From Diacronema lutheri (lineage: Eukaryota > Haptophyta > Pavlovophyceae > Pavlovales > Pavlovaceae): DNA of 64,000 nt. Position numbers and translations under genes: made by a program. The stretch lies in assembly GCA_019448385.1 (NCBI GenBank), contig JAGTXO010000034.1, positions 296,501 to 360,500 on the forward strand, given 5' to 3'. Below the pieces are notes generated by a model. That model made no database searches. It was not told where the DNA came from and worked only from the letters and a program-made list of their open reading frames with translations. Of the stretch, positions 10,091 to 21,968 are shown piece by piece. Numbering within the stretch: the first letter of the stretch is position 1; each line of letters starts with the position of its first letter.

Positions 10091-10963
10091 GTAAGCGTCG
10101 TTACTAGTATGTGGGAATTTCATACTAACGGCGCTTACGTCAGGACAGCGGGGTCAGCACCAGCTGCGGGGGAATCGAGTAGCCACCAATGTCGTCGATC
10201 CCCGCGCATCCCGGTCACCAGCGAGCGGGCAGCGAGGCCCGACGGGCCCAACGGGCCCGCACGTGCCTAACCGCCGCGCGCTGCCGGTCGCGTGCCGCCG
10301 CCCGCGTGCAGGCGACACACGCCGCCCAGGTCACCGCACGTGTCAGCGCCCGCTTCCGCCGCCCGGTCGGCCGCACGACGCGACGCCGCCCCTGCGCGCA
10401 CCACCGGTGCCGCGAAGACTTCCCGGCCGTTGCCGGGCGCCACGCCACCGAGGGCGCCCAACCCCACCGGCGGAGCGCAGCACAACCCCGAGCACACTAC
10501 GCCGCCGCCGCCCGTGCAGCCGCGCCCGCGCGCCCCGCCGCTCCCAAACCCATCGACGGCGGCGAAATGTGTGTGTTTCGTGATGCCGGCGCAGTCGATG
10601 GGCAGGGGCGGCGAAGCGCGCGGAGCGCGGTCGCCAGAGTGCGAGGACACAGCCGTCGCGATAGGAGAAGAAGTCGTCGTCGAGCACACCATGCCGCCGC
10701 CGCCCGTGCAGCCGCGCCCGCGCGCCCCGCCGCTCCAAAACCCATCGACGGCGGCGAAATGTGTGTGTTTCGTGGCGCCGGCGCAGTCGATGGGCAGGGG
10801 CGGCGAAGCGCGCGGAGCGCGGTCGCTAGAGCGCAAGGACGCCAGTGTCGCAAGCAACATCATCGGCCCGAAGCCGCCGGCCGGCGGCGCGGCCGCGCGC
10901 ACGCGCGTCGCGCTCACCACGTCGGTTACTGAAACTCCCAATATATTATACTAACGACGCTTC
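10091..10963. mobile_element. Small element flanked by inverted repeats (MITE-like)
   Basis: The left edge reads GTAAGCGTCGTTACTAGTAT and the right edge ATACTAACGACGCTTCC, inverted copies of one motif. At the left edge a second inverted copy (CATACTAACGGCGCTTAC, about 10121-10138) makes a hairpin. Inside, about 145 bases are directly duplicated with a 190-base offset (about 10504-10650 and 10692-10840). A single plus frame (10292-10954) spans both copies but shows no known domain. Bases 10135-10205 recur at the ends of the tandem units near 38.65 and 41.29 kb and upstream of the transporter gene at 45.6 kb. Confidence 0.45.
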
Positions 10964-11378
10964 CGACGGGCCAGTATAGATGGTCAAGCCAAATCCGATC
11001 AGGGGCACGATCGCGCCCCGAGTGCAGCGCGGGCCGTTCGGAAGGACGTCCTTGTGAGGGAGCTCTTCGCGTTTGGCGAGCGGGGGAGCACGACGCGCAG
11101 CGTTGCTGCGGCGGCGTGCGGGCGGCGAGCAGCGGTCGGGCTGCTCGCGACGAGGCCGGAGCAGACGGCGCCGTGGCCGCCGGCGCAGGTGACGCGCGCC
11201 GACGAGCCGTAGCGAGCGTCCGTGATCCGCACGGCGGTTGGAGCGGGCCGGCTGGTGCGGCGCGCTCGGCCACGGGTGGCGGCGTGCACGGTCGTGCCGC
11301 GCGCGGCACGCGTCGCCAGCCGCGCGCGACCTGGGCAGAGCCCGCAAAGCGTCGACCGCTGCGCGGCTCGGCCGTGCG
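10964..11378 (-). other. Spacer 3' of the Fanzor coding end; structured
   Basis: No convincing gene. It contains a perfect 9-base stem GCGAGCAGC / GCTGCTCGC at 11125-11148, a palindrome AAGGACGTCCTT near 11042 and a GGGGC / GCCCC hairpin near 11007. In characterised Fanzor and TnpB systems the guide RNA lies at and just beyond the 3' end of the nuclease gene, so this is where it would be sought. Confidence 0.3.
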
Positions 11379-13103
11379 TCAACGCCGGCCGCGCTTCGGC
11401 CCGCGCGCGCTGCCGCCGCCGGCACTGGCGCTGGCAGCTCCGCGGGCGGGGGTGCGGGCGCGAGAGCCGCCGCCGCCACCGCCGCCGCGCCCGCCGCCGT
11501 CGTCGCCACCGCCGTCGCCGCCGCCGCCTCCCCCGCCGTCATCGTCGTCGTCGCCGCCGCCGCCTCCGTCGCCGTCGCCGTCGCCGTCGCCCTCGCCGCC
11601 GCCGCCGTCGCCGCTGCCATCGTCGTCGTCGTCGTCGTCGCCCTCGTCGTCGCCCTCGTCGTCGCCGTCGCACTCGTCGTCGCAGTCGTCGCCCTCGCCG
11701 TGCACCATGCGCTCCTCACGCTCCCACACCTCGCCGCGCGCCCACCAGGCGAGCACGAGGGCAAAGCGCTCAGGCGTCGACGTGGTGTCGCGCCCGGCCG
11801 CGTGCGCCGCCATGTCGTGCACGTCGTAGAAGATGTTGCGCGCGGCGTTGTAGTCGCGGTGCACGGGCTTCTTGCCGCCGTTGCACGCCGGGCAGATGAC
11901 GAGCGCGTGCACCGTGCGCGTGCCGCCCTTTGCCACGGGCAGGCGCGGGTTCTGCGCGAGCTCCGCGCCGCAGCGCTGCAGCCTGCCGCCCTTGGCGAGC
12001 CGCGGCATCGAGCAGTGCATCGACGTGTACGGCTCGGGCACGAAGACGGCCGCGACGCCGCGCCGCCGCAGCTCGCGCAGCAGCCCCACCTGGAAGGCGG
12101 GCGGCGCGCCCTTGGGCTGCGCGCCCTTGTGGTCGCGCAGCCACTTGCCCACGCACACGAGCAGCCGGTCGCGCGTCACGCCGTCGACACAGTGCGCCGC
12201 GATGAGCGCCTCGGCGACGCGCGCCGCGTTGGACCGCCCGCCGCTGTCGCGCCGCCAGCGCTCCTTCCGGCGCGCCGGCGCGTCGTACACGTGCTCGGCG
12301 GCGCGCTCGCGCACCCGCGCGCTCTCGCGGTGGAAGGCGATGTATTTGCCCGCGTCGAGCACCTTGGCGCTGTGCGCCTCGCCAAGCCGCGCCTCGTCCG
12401 CCTCCACGCTGAACTCCTCGCCGCGCCCGTCGGTGCGCACGCGCCGCCGCGCCGCGTTGGTCTTGGCCGTCTCGCGCGCAAAGCCCGCGGCGCGCGCGCG
12501 CGCGCGCTGCGTGAACTGCCGCCAGACGGCCGCCCGCCCGACGTGCGCAGAGTAGGTGGTGATGTTGCCCATGTTCGGGTCGGCCGCGACGACGACCGCC
12601 GCCTCGACGTCGATCGCCCGCCGCAGCTCGGAGCCGAGCGCGACGGCGATGCGCCCGTCCGGCCGGCGCCAGCGGTGCAGGACGCCCGAGCCGCCGGCCG
12701 GCGCCTGCGCCTTCGGCACGAGGACGGTCCCGACGGCGTGCACGGCGACGCCATCTGTCACCACCGACTTGACGGGCTGCCGGCCCGGGAGCGGCACGCG
12801 CGGCAGCGGCGCGAGGCCAACCCACGAGCGCCGCGCGTGCCACGGCAGATCGGCCGGCGGCCGCTCGCGCCCGGCGTAGTCGAAGACGCGGTTGGAGATG
12901 TCGAAGCGCGTCGCAAAGACCGCGTACCTGACGCGCACGTCCGACATCGGCGGGGTGTTGCCGTTTGTGCCTGTCCACTTGATCGGCTCGCCATCGTGGT
13001 CGCGCAGGTCCAGCGCCTTGAGCCGCGCGCGCAGCTCCTTGCGCTCGTCATCCGAAAGCGTCACCCAGATGGCGCTCGCGGCGAGGCGCACGTTGCGCGG
13101 CAC
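11379..13103 (-). CDS. Fanzor RNA-guided nuclease, catalytic exon
   Basis: This exon holds the RuvC-like nuclease of a Fanzor, eukaryotic relative of TnpB. Visible residues: RuvC-I Asp in AADPNMGNI (codon 12579-12581), RuvC-II Glu in VPEPYTSMHC (12033-12035), a zinc ribbon (MHC, QRC, CPAC), and RuvC-III Asp in HRDYNAARNI (11853-11855). All catalytic residues are present and the frame is clean. It follows a 128-base intron (13104-13231; donor GTGCGC, acceptor CTGCGCGCAG) that links it in phase to the long upstream frame, so the nuclease is the C-terminus of a giant protein. An Asp/Gly-rich acidic tail (about 11480-11700) and a basic end (GPKRGRR) close the protein. Known Fanzors cut DNA guided by a 3'-encoded RNA; activity here is inferred. 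Confidence 0.8.
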   Translation of the reverse strand: MPRNVRLAASAIWVTLSDDERKELRARLKALDLRDHDGEPIKWTGTNGNTPPMSDVRVRYAVFATRFDISNRVFDYAGRERPPADLPWHARRSWVGLAPLPRVPLPGRQPVKSVVTDGVAVHAVGTVLVPKAQAPAGGSGVLHRWRRPDGRIAVALGSELRRAIDVEAAVVVAADPNMGNITTYSAHVGRAAVWRQFTQRARARAAGFARETAKTNAARRRVRTDGRGEEFSVEADEARLGEAHSAKVLDAGKYIAFHRESARVRERAAEHVYDAPARRKERWRRDSGGRSNAARVAEALIAAHCVDGVTRDRLLVCVGKWLRDHKGAQPKGAPPAFQVGLLRELRRRGVAAVFVPEPYTSMHCSMPRLAKGGRLQRCGAELAQNPRLPVAKGGTRTVHALVICPACNGGKKPVHRDYNAARNIFYDVHDMAAHAAGRDTTSTPERFALVLAWWARGEVWEREERMVHGEGDDCDDECDGDDEGDDEGDDDDDDDGSGDGGGGEGDGDGDGDGGGGGDDDDDGGGGGGGDGGGDDGGGRGGGGGGGSRARTPARGAASASAGGGSARGPKRGRR

Positions 13104-13231
13104 CTGCGCGCAGCGCGCGGCGCGCGAGCGCGCGGGCGCGTGACCAACCTGGCCGCGGGGCGGCGCGCACGGCGGCGGCGCGCGCGCTTGGGCGCTCGGC
13201 GGCGGCAGCGGCAGCCACGCCTCGCGCGCAC

Positions 13232-16200
13232 ATTGTGCGTGCGCAGCGGCGCCACATTGTACCGCGGCGGCCGGTCGGTGAGCTGCGTGTACAGGCGCGC
13301 GAGCCGGCAGAGCAGCGCCTGCCCCTCGGCCACGTGCTGCAGGGTGCGGATCTGCACGAGGAAGTAGCGCGTCGTGTGCCGGTCGTAGTTCCACCTTTTC
13401 GTGGGCGTGCACTTGTAGTCGATCTTGTGGAGGACCATGTCGGGCAGGTGGCGGTCGAGCGCGGCGGGGCAGCCGACGCGCGCGCCCTCCACGTCGCCGC
13501 GCAGCAGCCGCTCGCACAGCTCGCGCACGCGCGCGTTTCGCTGCATCTCGGGCAGCGCGACGAGCGCCTCGTCGCGCTCGACTGCCGCGCGGACGACGTC
13601 GCGGAGCAGCCCGTTCACGACGCGCGATGGGTGCATCAGGCACGCGGTGGACACCTGCGTCGCCTCCTCCGCGAGGATCTTATCGAGGCCCACCGCGCAG
13701 ACGGGCTGGACGCCGTCGGCCATCTCGCCGACGGCGCGCGCCGTCGCCGCCTTGGTCTGCGCGGCGGCTTGCTCGGCGGGCTTGCCTCGGGCCGCTGCAC
13801 CGTACGTGCTCTCGTCCTTGTGCCAGCCGATGGCCGAGAAGATCGCACGGACGGTTCCCTTGTCCATCGTGGTCGACGTGTGCACGCTTGTCGACGGGCC
13901 GCCCGACGCCGCGCCGACGGCCTGCGCGCTCGCCACCGCAGCCTCGTCGCGCACCACCTTGTTGATGACGCGGTACGCCTGTGTCGTGAGCCTGTGCACG
14001 GCCGCCGCGATGCGCCGCAGCTCCTTCCGCGCACCGGGCTGCGCCGTCACCGCCTGCGGCCCCGCGTTGAGCGTCGAGCGCTTGACCACGAAGCCCGGGA
14101 GCACGCTGACGCGCGTGCGCGCCGTCGCGCCGCCGGCGGCGCGCGCGCTCGGCGCAGCGGGCTCGTCCACGCGCGCGCGCTCGACGCCGCGCGCGCGGGG
14201 AACGCTCGGCGCGCGCGCGCCCGCGGCGTCGCGCGCGCTCGCGGCGGCACCCGCCGCGGCGCGCTTGCCCGCGGCGCCCGACACGCCGTGCGCGCGAAGC
14301 GGCGCCGACGCCAATGCCGACGCCGCGCCCGCGCCGCCGCTGCCGCTGCCCGATACGCCCGCGCGCCGCTTCTGCTCGTCGCGCGTCTTGCGGAACTGGG
14401 CGACGAGGTCGCTGCTCACGTTGGCCTCAGGCTCCCACGTGTCGGCGCTCTCGTCGTAGCCCCGCCACCTGATCCGGAACTGGAACGTCACCTTCTTGCC
14501 CGCCTTGCGGCGCTCGTCGACGACCGCCTCGACCTCGTACGTGCGCGCCTCCTCGTCGACGCTCGCGCCCGCCGCGCTCGCGCCCGTGTCCGGCCACCCA
14601 GCGACCGTGCCGCCCAGCCTCTCGGCGGCCGCGCGCAGCTGCCGCTCGCGCTGGGCGGCCGCGGCGCCTCGCGCGACCAGCGCGGGCAGCATGCCCGCGC
14701 CGCCCGCGAGGCCGTGCGCGCCGACGCTGGCGGTCATCAGCGCGTCGAGGCACGCGAACGTTGCGAGCGCACGCGCGCCATCGTCGCCGCCGCGCGGCTG
14801 CGAGCGCACGACGGGCGATGGCCGCGGCTCCCCCTCGGCCGCGAGCAGCGGCCAGATCGCACTGGCCAGCGCGACGGCATGCGCGCCGACCGCGACGGCC
14901 ACGTCCGCGTCGAGCGGCGCAAAGTCGTAGCGCACGAGCGCGGCCGGGCGCGAGTCGTCCGTCGGCCGGTCGGCGACGAGCAGCCCGACCGGGCGCGGCG
15001 GCTCGCCGGACGGCGCGGCGACGGGCACGCAGAGGAGCACGACGAGCAGGCGCGGCGTGCCGCCGAGCAGCGCGCGCGCGGCATCCGCCCCGTCGGCTCC
15101 GCCGCGCGCGGCCGCGGCGAGCAGCTCGGCCGCGCGCGTCGGGCCCAGCGCCGTGCGCGCGTCCTTGCGCGCGCGTGCGCGGGCCGTGTACGCGGCGCAG
15201 GCGTCGTCGAGCACCGCCGCGCTGGGCGCGGTGCCAGTCGTCGCCCACGCGCGCAGCGCGTCGCGCACCCGCGTGACGATCGCCTGGTCGACCGCCGCCT
15301 CGCCGGCAGCGTGCGCCGGCGCGCACGCCGGCGGTGCGGCGGCAGGCGCGAGCGCGGGCGCGCCGTCGGCGCCGTCAACGCCGACGGCGCCGTCGGCGCG
15401 CCGCCACGCGAGCTTCGCCTCGATCTGCTGCCGGACGGCGTGGCAGTGCCGGTCGATGCCGCGCGCGTCGTCGAGCGCGGCCAGCGCGTCCTCAGCGGCG
15501 GGACGGCCGCTCGCGTCCGCGACGGCCTGCAGGCAGAGCAGCGCGGCCGCACGCGCGTTGCACGCGCTCTGCGGCTCGGGCGCGAGCGCGAGCTCGAGCT
15601 CGAGCGGCGACGCGCCTCGCGCCGCGGCGATCGCGTCCATCAGCACGTCCAACCGCTGCACCAGCGCCCTGTGCGCGTCGCGCGGCGCGCCCGTCGACGG
15701 CGCGCGCGAGCGCGTCGCCACGAGCCCGAGCGCGCGCGCCGGCGCGCCCGCCGGCGTGTGCAGCACGAGCAGCGCCGCGCCCGCCAAGCTCGCGTTGCGC
15801 GTGACGAGCGCGAAGATGCGCGTCGCCTCGTGCGCGCCCACCGACGCCCAGATCGCAGCGCGATCGGCGTCCGTCTGCGCGTCGCACAGGTCGCGCACGT
15901 CGTCCGGCGCGAGCAGCGCGCCGCCGCCGGCGGAGCGCGCGACGATCGCCCGCGCCTCCGCCACGAAGACGGCCTGCGGCAGGTCGGCGTGGCGCGCGTC
16001 GACGATGGCGCGCGTCGCGTGCACGCCGAGCTCCACGCCGCGGTAGAAGGCGCGCGCGTTGGCCGCGCGCGCGTGCGCCGGCCGTCCGTCCGCGTTGCGC
16101 CTCGCGCGCGCCTGCTTGCTCGTGCGCGCGAGGCCGTCGCGTGGCGGTGGCGGCAGCGTGGCGAGGAAGCGCGCGGCGGGCGGCGGCGCGCGCACGCCGC

Positions 16201-19200
16201 GCTGCCGCCGTGCGATGGCCGCGAGCCGCCGGCCCGCCGCGCTGCCGCCCGCGCCGACGTGCTGCCAGCGGCCGAGCGCCGCCGGTGGCGGCGGCGGCGG
16301 CGGCGCGGCGGCGGGCGGCGGCGCGACGGCGGGCGGCGGCGCGGCGGCGGGCGGCGGCGCGGCGGTGGGCGGCGGCGCGGCGGCGGGCGGCAGCGGCGGC
16401 GGCGCGCCGGCGACGGCAGCACCAGTCGGCTTGTCCGCCCACGCACCCGAGACGCTGTCCCAGGCCTTGCCCGGTGGCGCGCGCCCACGCGGCCGCGGGT
16501 GGCGGGCTCGAGCGGCGGGGGGCGGGCGGCCGGCGCGCCAGTCGAAGACAGGTGCAACCGTGGCGGCAGGCGCCGAGTGCAGCGCGTCGGTCACAGAGCG
16601 CGTGGTGCGCGCGGCGACCGTGGCGCGCATGGCGGGCGGGCGGTGAGCAGCGCCCGCCGGCGCGCCGGCGGGCGCGGCAGCCGGCGCGCCGGCGGGCGCG
16701 GCCGCCTCGAGCCCGGCGGAGGCGCCGCGCTTGCGCTTGCGCGTGCCGCCGCGCGTGCGCCTGCGCGCGCGCCCGCCGCGCGCCCGTTCGGCCTGCGCGT
16801 CGCCAGCCGCGTCGCCGGCCGCGTCGCCGCGCCGCACGTAGACGACCGCGAACGCCTCCTCGCCGGTCCCGTCGACGCCGCCGCGCGCGCGGCGCAGGAC
16901 CGACCGCCACTGCAGCCGCCGCGCGCGGCCGGGCTCGCACGCAAACCAGCGCCCACCGCGCCTGACGACGGCCACAAAGTCGTCGTCGCGCCGCCCGCGC
17001 CGGCGCGTGCGCAGCAGCACGCACTGCACGTCGAGCCAGCCCTCGTGCCAGTCGGCCGTGCTGGGGGCGACGCGAATCGACTGCGGGAGCTCGACGCCAA
17101 AGCCGGCGAGGCGCACGATGTGCGCGACGATGACGCTCGAAATGGCGGGGGCGCTCGACGGGTCGCCCGCTGCAGCGAGCACCGCCCCGCCCCAGTGCTC
17201 ACGCGTGACGCAATCCGCGTCCTCGACGTGCACGTGCGCCACGCTCGCGCCGAGCTGGTGCAGCAACGCGCAGATGTCGGCGTCGACCGTCCTCTCCTCC
17301 TCGGCCGCCTCGGCCGTGCCGCGGGCGGCGGCGTCGCCCGCCGGCTGCCCGAGGTACGCGATCGCCCGCTCGACGGCCGCGCGCTCCGCACGCGCTGCGC
17401 TGGCGATCGCCGCATTGCCGACGGGCGCGCGCAGCGCCGCGATCGCGTCTTGCAACGCCGTCGCGTCGCCCGTCGCCGCCGTCGCCGCCACCGCCGCCGC
17501 GCTCGCGGTGCCGTGCGCGACGGCGTGCAGCGCGGCGGCGCGCGCGGCGGGGATGCGCCCGTCCAGCGCGAGCACGAGCGGCGGCCCGGCCGGCGTCTGC
17601 TGCCGCCGGTGCCGCCGGCTCGCAGCCGGGTGGTCGGCGCGCGCGCGCTCGAGCCGCGCGCGCCGCTCGACGACGCGCGCCCAGAAGGCCTGCACCCTCG
17701 GCTGCGCGAATGCAAGCCAGCCGGCGCCGCGCGTCACGACGTGCACGACGATCCGGTCCTCGTGCCTGAGGTACTGCACGTAGAGCGCTTTGCGCACGCC
17801 GAGGACGTGCATGCCGAGCTGCAGCTGATCGCGGTGCGGCTGCGGCGGCCCGTCCTCGTGCGCCGTGGCGCCCGCCTTGGTGAGCGTCTTCACCTCGACG
17901 AGGACCTGCTCGTTGTCTTCGGGGAGGATGGCGAGCCCGTCCGGCGAGAAGGCGAACGGCGCGCTCTTGTCGTGCGGGTCCGCACGCACCATCGGCAGGT
18001 TGCACACGACGGTGATGCCGTACGCGGCCGCCAGCTTGCGCAGCGCGACGGCCTCGCCGAGGATGCCCGCGGTCGTCGCCTTGGTCCGCACCTCGCGCCG
18101 CCGCCGGTGCACGTACTCGTCGGTGAGCGTCTCGTGCGCGACGCCGGCGTTGTCGTTCACGACGTCGCCAACCTTGCTGCCCGTGACCTCCTCCCATCGC
18201 TCGTCGTGCCAGCGCGGGCTGCGCTGCGCGGGCGCGCCCGCGCCGACGGCGTCGAGCACGCGGCGCAGCGCTGTGCCGTCGGGCGCAGCAGGCACGCGCG
18301 CGCGGTCCTGGGCCTCGCGAGCGTCGAGGACGCAGCCCGTAGTGGAATCTTGGGGTAGGTCGAGCTTGCTCGCCTCGCCGTAGCGGCTCTCCAGCTGGCG
18401 CGGTGCGTCGGCAGGGCCGCCGTCCGTGCGCGCACCCGACGCGCCCGCCAGTGCACGGGGCGCAGCGTCCGAGGCGCCCGCCGCGCCCGCGCCGCCGCCA
18501 ATCGCGCCAGCGCACGCGCGCGCCGCGACCTGCGGACGGCCAGCCGCAGGGGCCTCGTCCGCTCGGCCGGCCGCTGCGTCGGCCGTCCGCTTGGCCACCT
18601 CGCGCACGTCTCCGAGCGCGAGCGTGGCTGGCGCCGTCGAGCTCCCGTGGCGTTTGTTCCAAAACTCGAGCAGCCCGCCAAGGAAGGGCGTGCCCGTCGG
18701 GCGGTCCTCGGGCACCTCCGCCAGGATCGCGTCGACGCGCAGCGCGGCCGCCACATCGCAAAACGCGCGCGCGGCGCGCGCCATCCGCTCGGCGCGCGCG
18801 CCGCCGTCGTCCGCCGCGCGGCGGATGGCGTGGCTCACGTGCGCGACGCGGAGCGAGACGACGGCGTGCGCCGGCGCGCCGGCGCCCGTGCCGAGCGTGT
18901 GCCGCCGGATGGCCAGCTGCCCATCGCCCATGCGCGGCGGGAGCGACGCGCACGCCGCGACGGTCGTCGTGCCGGCCGCGCTGTCGCACAGCCAGCTCGC
19001 CTCGCCGCCGCCCGCAAACTCAAAGGTCGCGAAGCCCTCGCGGCCGAAAAGCGCGACGAAGTGGTCGAGCACCGCCTTGTTGATCGCGCGCGCCGCCGGC
19101 CGCGTCGATGCGCCGCGGGCAGCGCCACCCGCCGCGCCGCGCGCATCGCTGCACGTCGCAGGGCAGGTGCAGCCGGACGCGCGCACGCCGTCCGACCGCG

Positions 19201-21920
19201 TCCGCGGCAGCTCGAGCTCGCGCACCTTGGGGCAGAACCAGAGCGGGTTGGACGCCTCGAGGCACAGCACGACGAGCCGCCCGTCCGTGCCGGCCAGCGC
19301 GCGCGCGTCGCGCAGCAGCTCGACGGCGAGCTCGGACGTCGCCGCGTGCACCGCCGGCTCGCCCGTCGCGCGGTCGGGCGGGAAGAGGCCGCCGCCGACG
19401 AGCGGGCTGGGGCAGCGGCCGAGCATTACGAGCAGCGGCGGCGGCGGCGTCTGCGGCGCCTGCTGCCCGACCGCAGCCGCCGTCAGCCCGGCCAGGTCGG
19501 AGCTCGTGCGGAGGGCCTTGAGCGCGACGCGCGAGCCGGTGCCCGCCTGCTCGGAAAACGTGGCGAGCATGGCGCACGTGCTCGCCCTCGCGCCGCACTG
19601 CCAGCTGACGCGCGCGAGGAGGCCTTCCAGCGTGTCGTTTTCGCGCGGCCGCGTGACCGCGTCGAGCGCCGCCGGGCCGAGCTGGAGGCTGCCGGGCGTG
19701 ACGCACAGCACCGCCTCGTGGTAGGCGCGCAGCAGCTCCCTCGGCAGCTGCTCGGCGGGCGTCGCCGCCTGCTCGCCCACCCACCGTACACCGTGGCCGC
19801 CGTCGCCCGCGCCCGCGAGCCGGACCGCCGGCCCGCCCGTGATCGCCGAGGTCGGTGGCGTGCCGAGCGCGTCGACGAGCGCGCGCACGGGCGCGACACG
19901 CCTGCGCGCAGCGTCCGCGCCGACGGCGAGCGCGGCGATCTGAGCGCCCTCCCATGCGCGCTCCCTCGCGTCGTCCCGCGCGGCCGCCGGCGCGGCGCCC
20001 GGCCGCGCGCCGGGCGGCACCGCGCACGCCGCCGCGACGACCTCCGCGCGCGCGCCGGCGGCGTCGGGCGCGTGCAGCTGCGCGAGCGCGCCAAAGAGCG
20101 CGGCGGCCGAGCGGTAGCGGCCGTGCGCCGCGACGAGCGCGTAGAGCACGCGCAGCGCGGCCACGCCCGCCTGGTCGGGCGCGTCGCCAGCGATGCGCCC
20201 GACCTCCCACGTGCGCGTGGGCGGCGGGCTGCCGTCGGCCGGGTCCGGACGCAGCGCCCACGCGCGCTCGACGATCGCGTTGAACACGTCGCGCGCGGCG
20301 CCCTCGTCAAACTCGGCGGCGCCCGCCGCGTGCGCGCACCACCCGTGCACGCGCGACGTGGGCGCATCCACGGCGCGCTGCACGACGAGCACCGCCGGCC
20401 GGTCGACGCAGCCGAGGCTCACCGCCGCGTGCTTGCCCTCGAGCAGCGCCGCCGCCGCAGCCTCGACCAAGGCGTCACCAGGCGCGTCGCCGACGACGAC
20501 GGCACAGCCGTCGCCGTACTCGGCCTGCATCGCGGCGACGCACGACGCGACAAAGTCGCCGCCCGCGGCCGCCGCGTGTCGCGCCGCCAGCATCCGGCGC
20601 GCGATGGCAAGCCAGACGTACTCGGCCGGCGCGCGCGCGGCGCGCGCGCGAGGCGCGCCGGCCGCGCCGCGTGCGCCAGCGCGTGCGCCTCCAGCGGCCG
20701 CAACGGCCGAGGCGGCTGGAGCGGCGGTGAGCGTGCGCCGCGCGCGCTTCGCCGGCCGCGCGATGGGCGATGCACCCGCCGTCGCACCGCCCGCAGCAGC
20801 CGGTGCGGCCGCCACAGCGCCCGCCGCGACGCCACTCGTCACGACGCCCGTGGCGGGCGGCGCGGCGTCGGACGCGGCCGCCTCGACGGGCGTCGCGCAA
20901 CTACCGCCAGCGGTCGCGGACGCGCCCGGCGACGCGTCGGCGAGGAGGTGGCGCAGCACGCCGCGCGCGAGCGCGACTCGCACGGCGAGCGTCAGCGCGC
21001 GCAGGCGGTCGGAAGGCGAGGCGTCGCGCTCGGCGTCGGCGGACGTGGCGGCAGCAGGCGGGGCGGCGGGCGGCGCGGCGGCGGACTGGGCGGCCGCCGG
21101 CGCAACCTCGTCGGCCTTGGCCAGCCAGACGAGCCCGGCGACTGCGAGCACGACGCTGTACGCGCCGACATCGTCACCCGCAACGCGCGCCAGCCGGGCG
21201 TGGGCGTCGGCCTCGGACACGGCGACGCGGAAGAGCACGTCGTCGCGGGCAGCTTGCTCGGCAAACTGACGCAGCTGCTTGGCCATCGTCACGCCGGCGA
21301 CGCACGCCTCGCCCGCCTCTGCCTCGACCTGCTCGTCCTGGCCGATGGCGGACGCGCCGGCCTCGGCGCCACCGTCGAGTGTCCGGCGGCGCTCGAGGGC
21401 AAAGCCACGCACACAGACGCTCTGGAGGCCGCCGAGCGCGCCCGCCTTCTCGTGCAGCGCGCACGACAGCTCGACCACCGAGTCCACGCGCGTCGCGGCG
21501 GCGCCCCCCCGCTCGCCGCGCGTGGGCGCGCGCACGACGAACACCGTGAATTGCGCGCGCTTCGCCGCGCGCGCCGACGCGCACGCGTGCTTCAGGAGCC
21601 GGCAAAGCGCGGGCCTTTGCGCCGCTGCGCCCCGCGTGCACAGCAGCAGTTGGCCGCGCTCGTCGCCCAGCTCCTGCTCGATGGCGGCCTCGAGCGCGTC
21701 GTCCGTCAAATCGCCGTGCTCCGTCGAGGCGAGCGCGCGCGCAGCCGCGAGCGCCAGCTCGCCTGCGCCCGCGCGCCGCCGGCGGCGCGCACCGGCGGGC
21801 GCGTGCGGCGCCGACGCGTGTGACGACGCCGCCGCGTCCGCGCGCGCACACGCGGCGCGCAACGCCTCACGCGCCGAGGCGGCCGCGCGCGCCCTGGGCG
21901 CGAGCCTCAAGAACGTGCGC

Positions 21921-21968
<48 letters not shown>

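Noticed and set aside
14405-14560. Chromodomain as evidence of a Ty3-type retrotransposon
   Set aside because: No reverse transcriptase, RNase H, integrase, protease of that kind or long terminal repeats were found around it; the neighbours are YqaJ and Fanzor.
13235-18358. Plus-strand open frame of 1,707 codons
   Set aside because: It is antisense to the giant protein. Its translation is Arg/Ala-dominated with no domain, as expected when a GC-rich coding strand lacks stops on its complement.
18647-21823. Plus-strand open frame of 1,058 codons
   Set aside because: Same reason; the minus strand carries the sensible sequence here.
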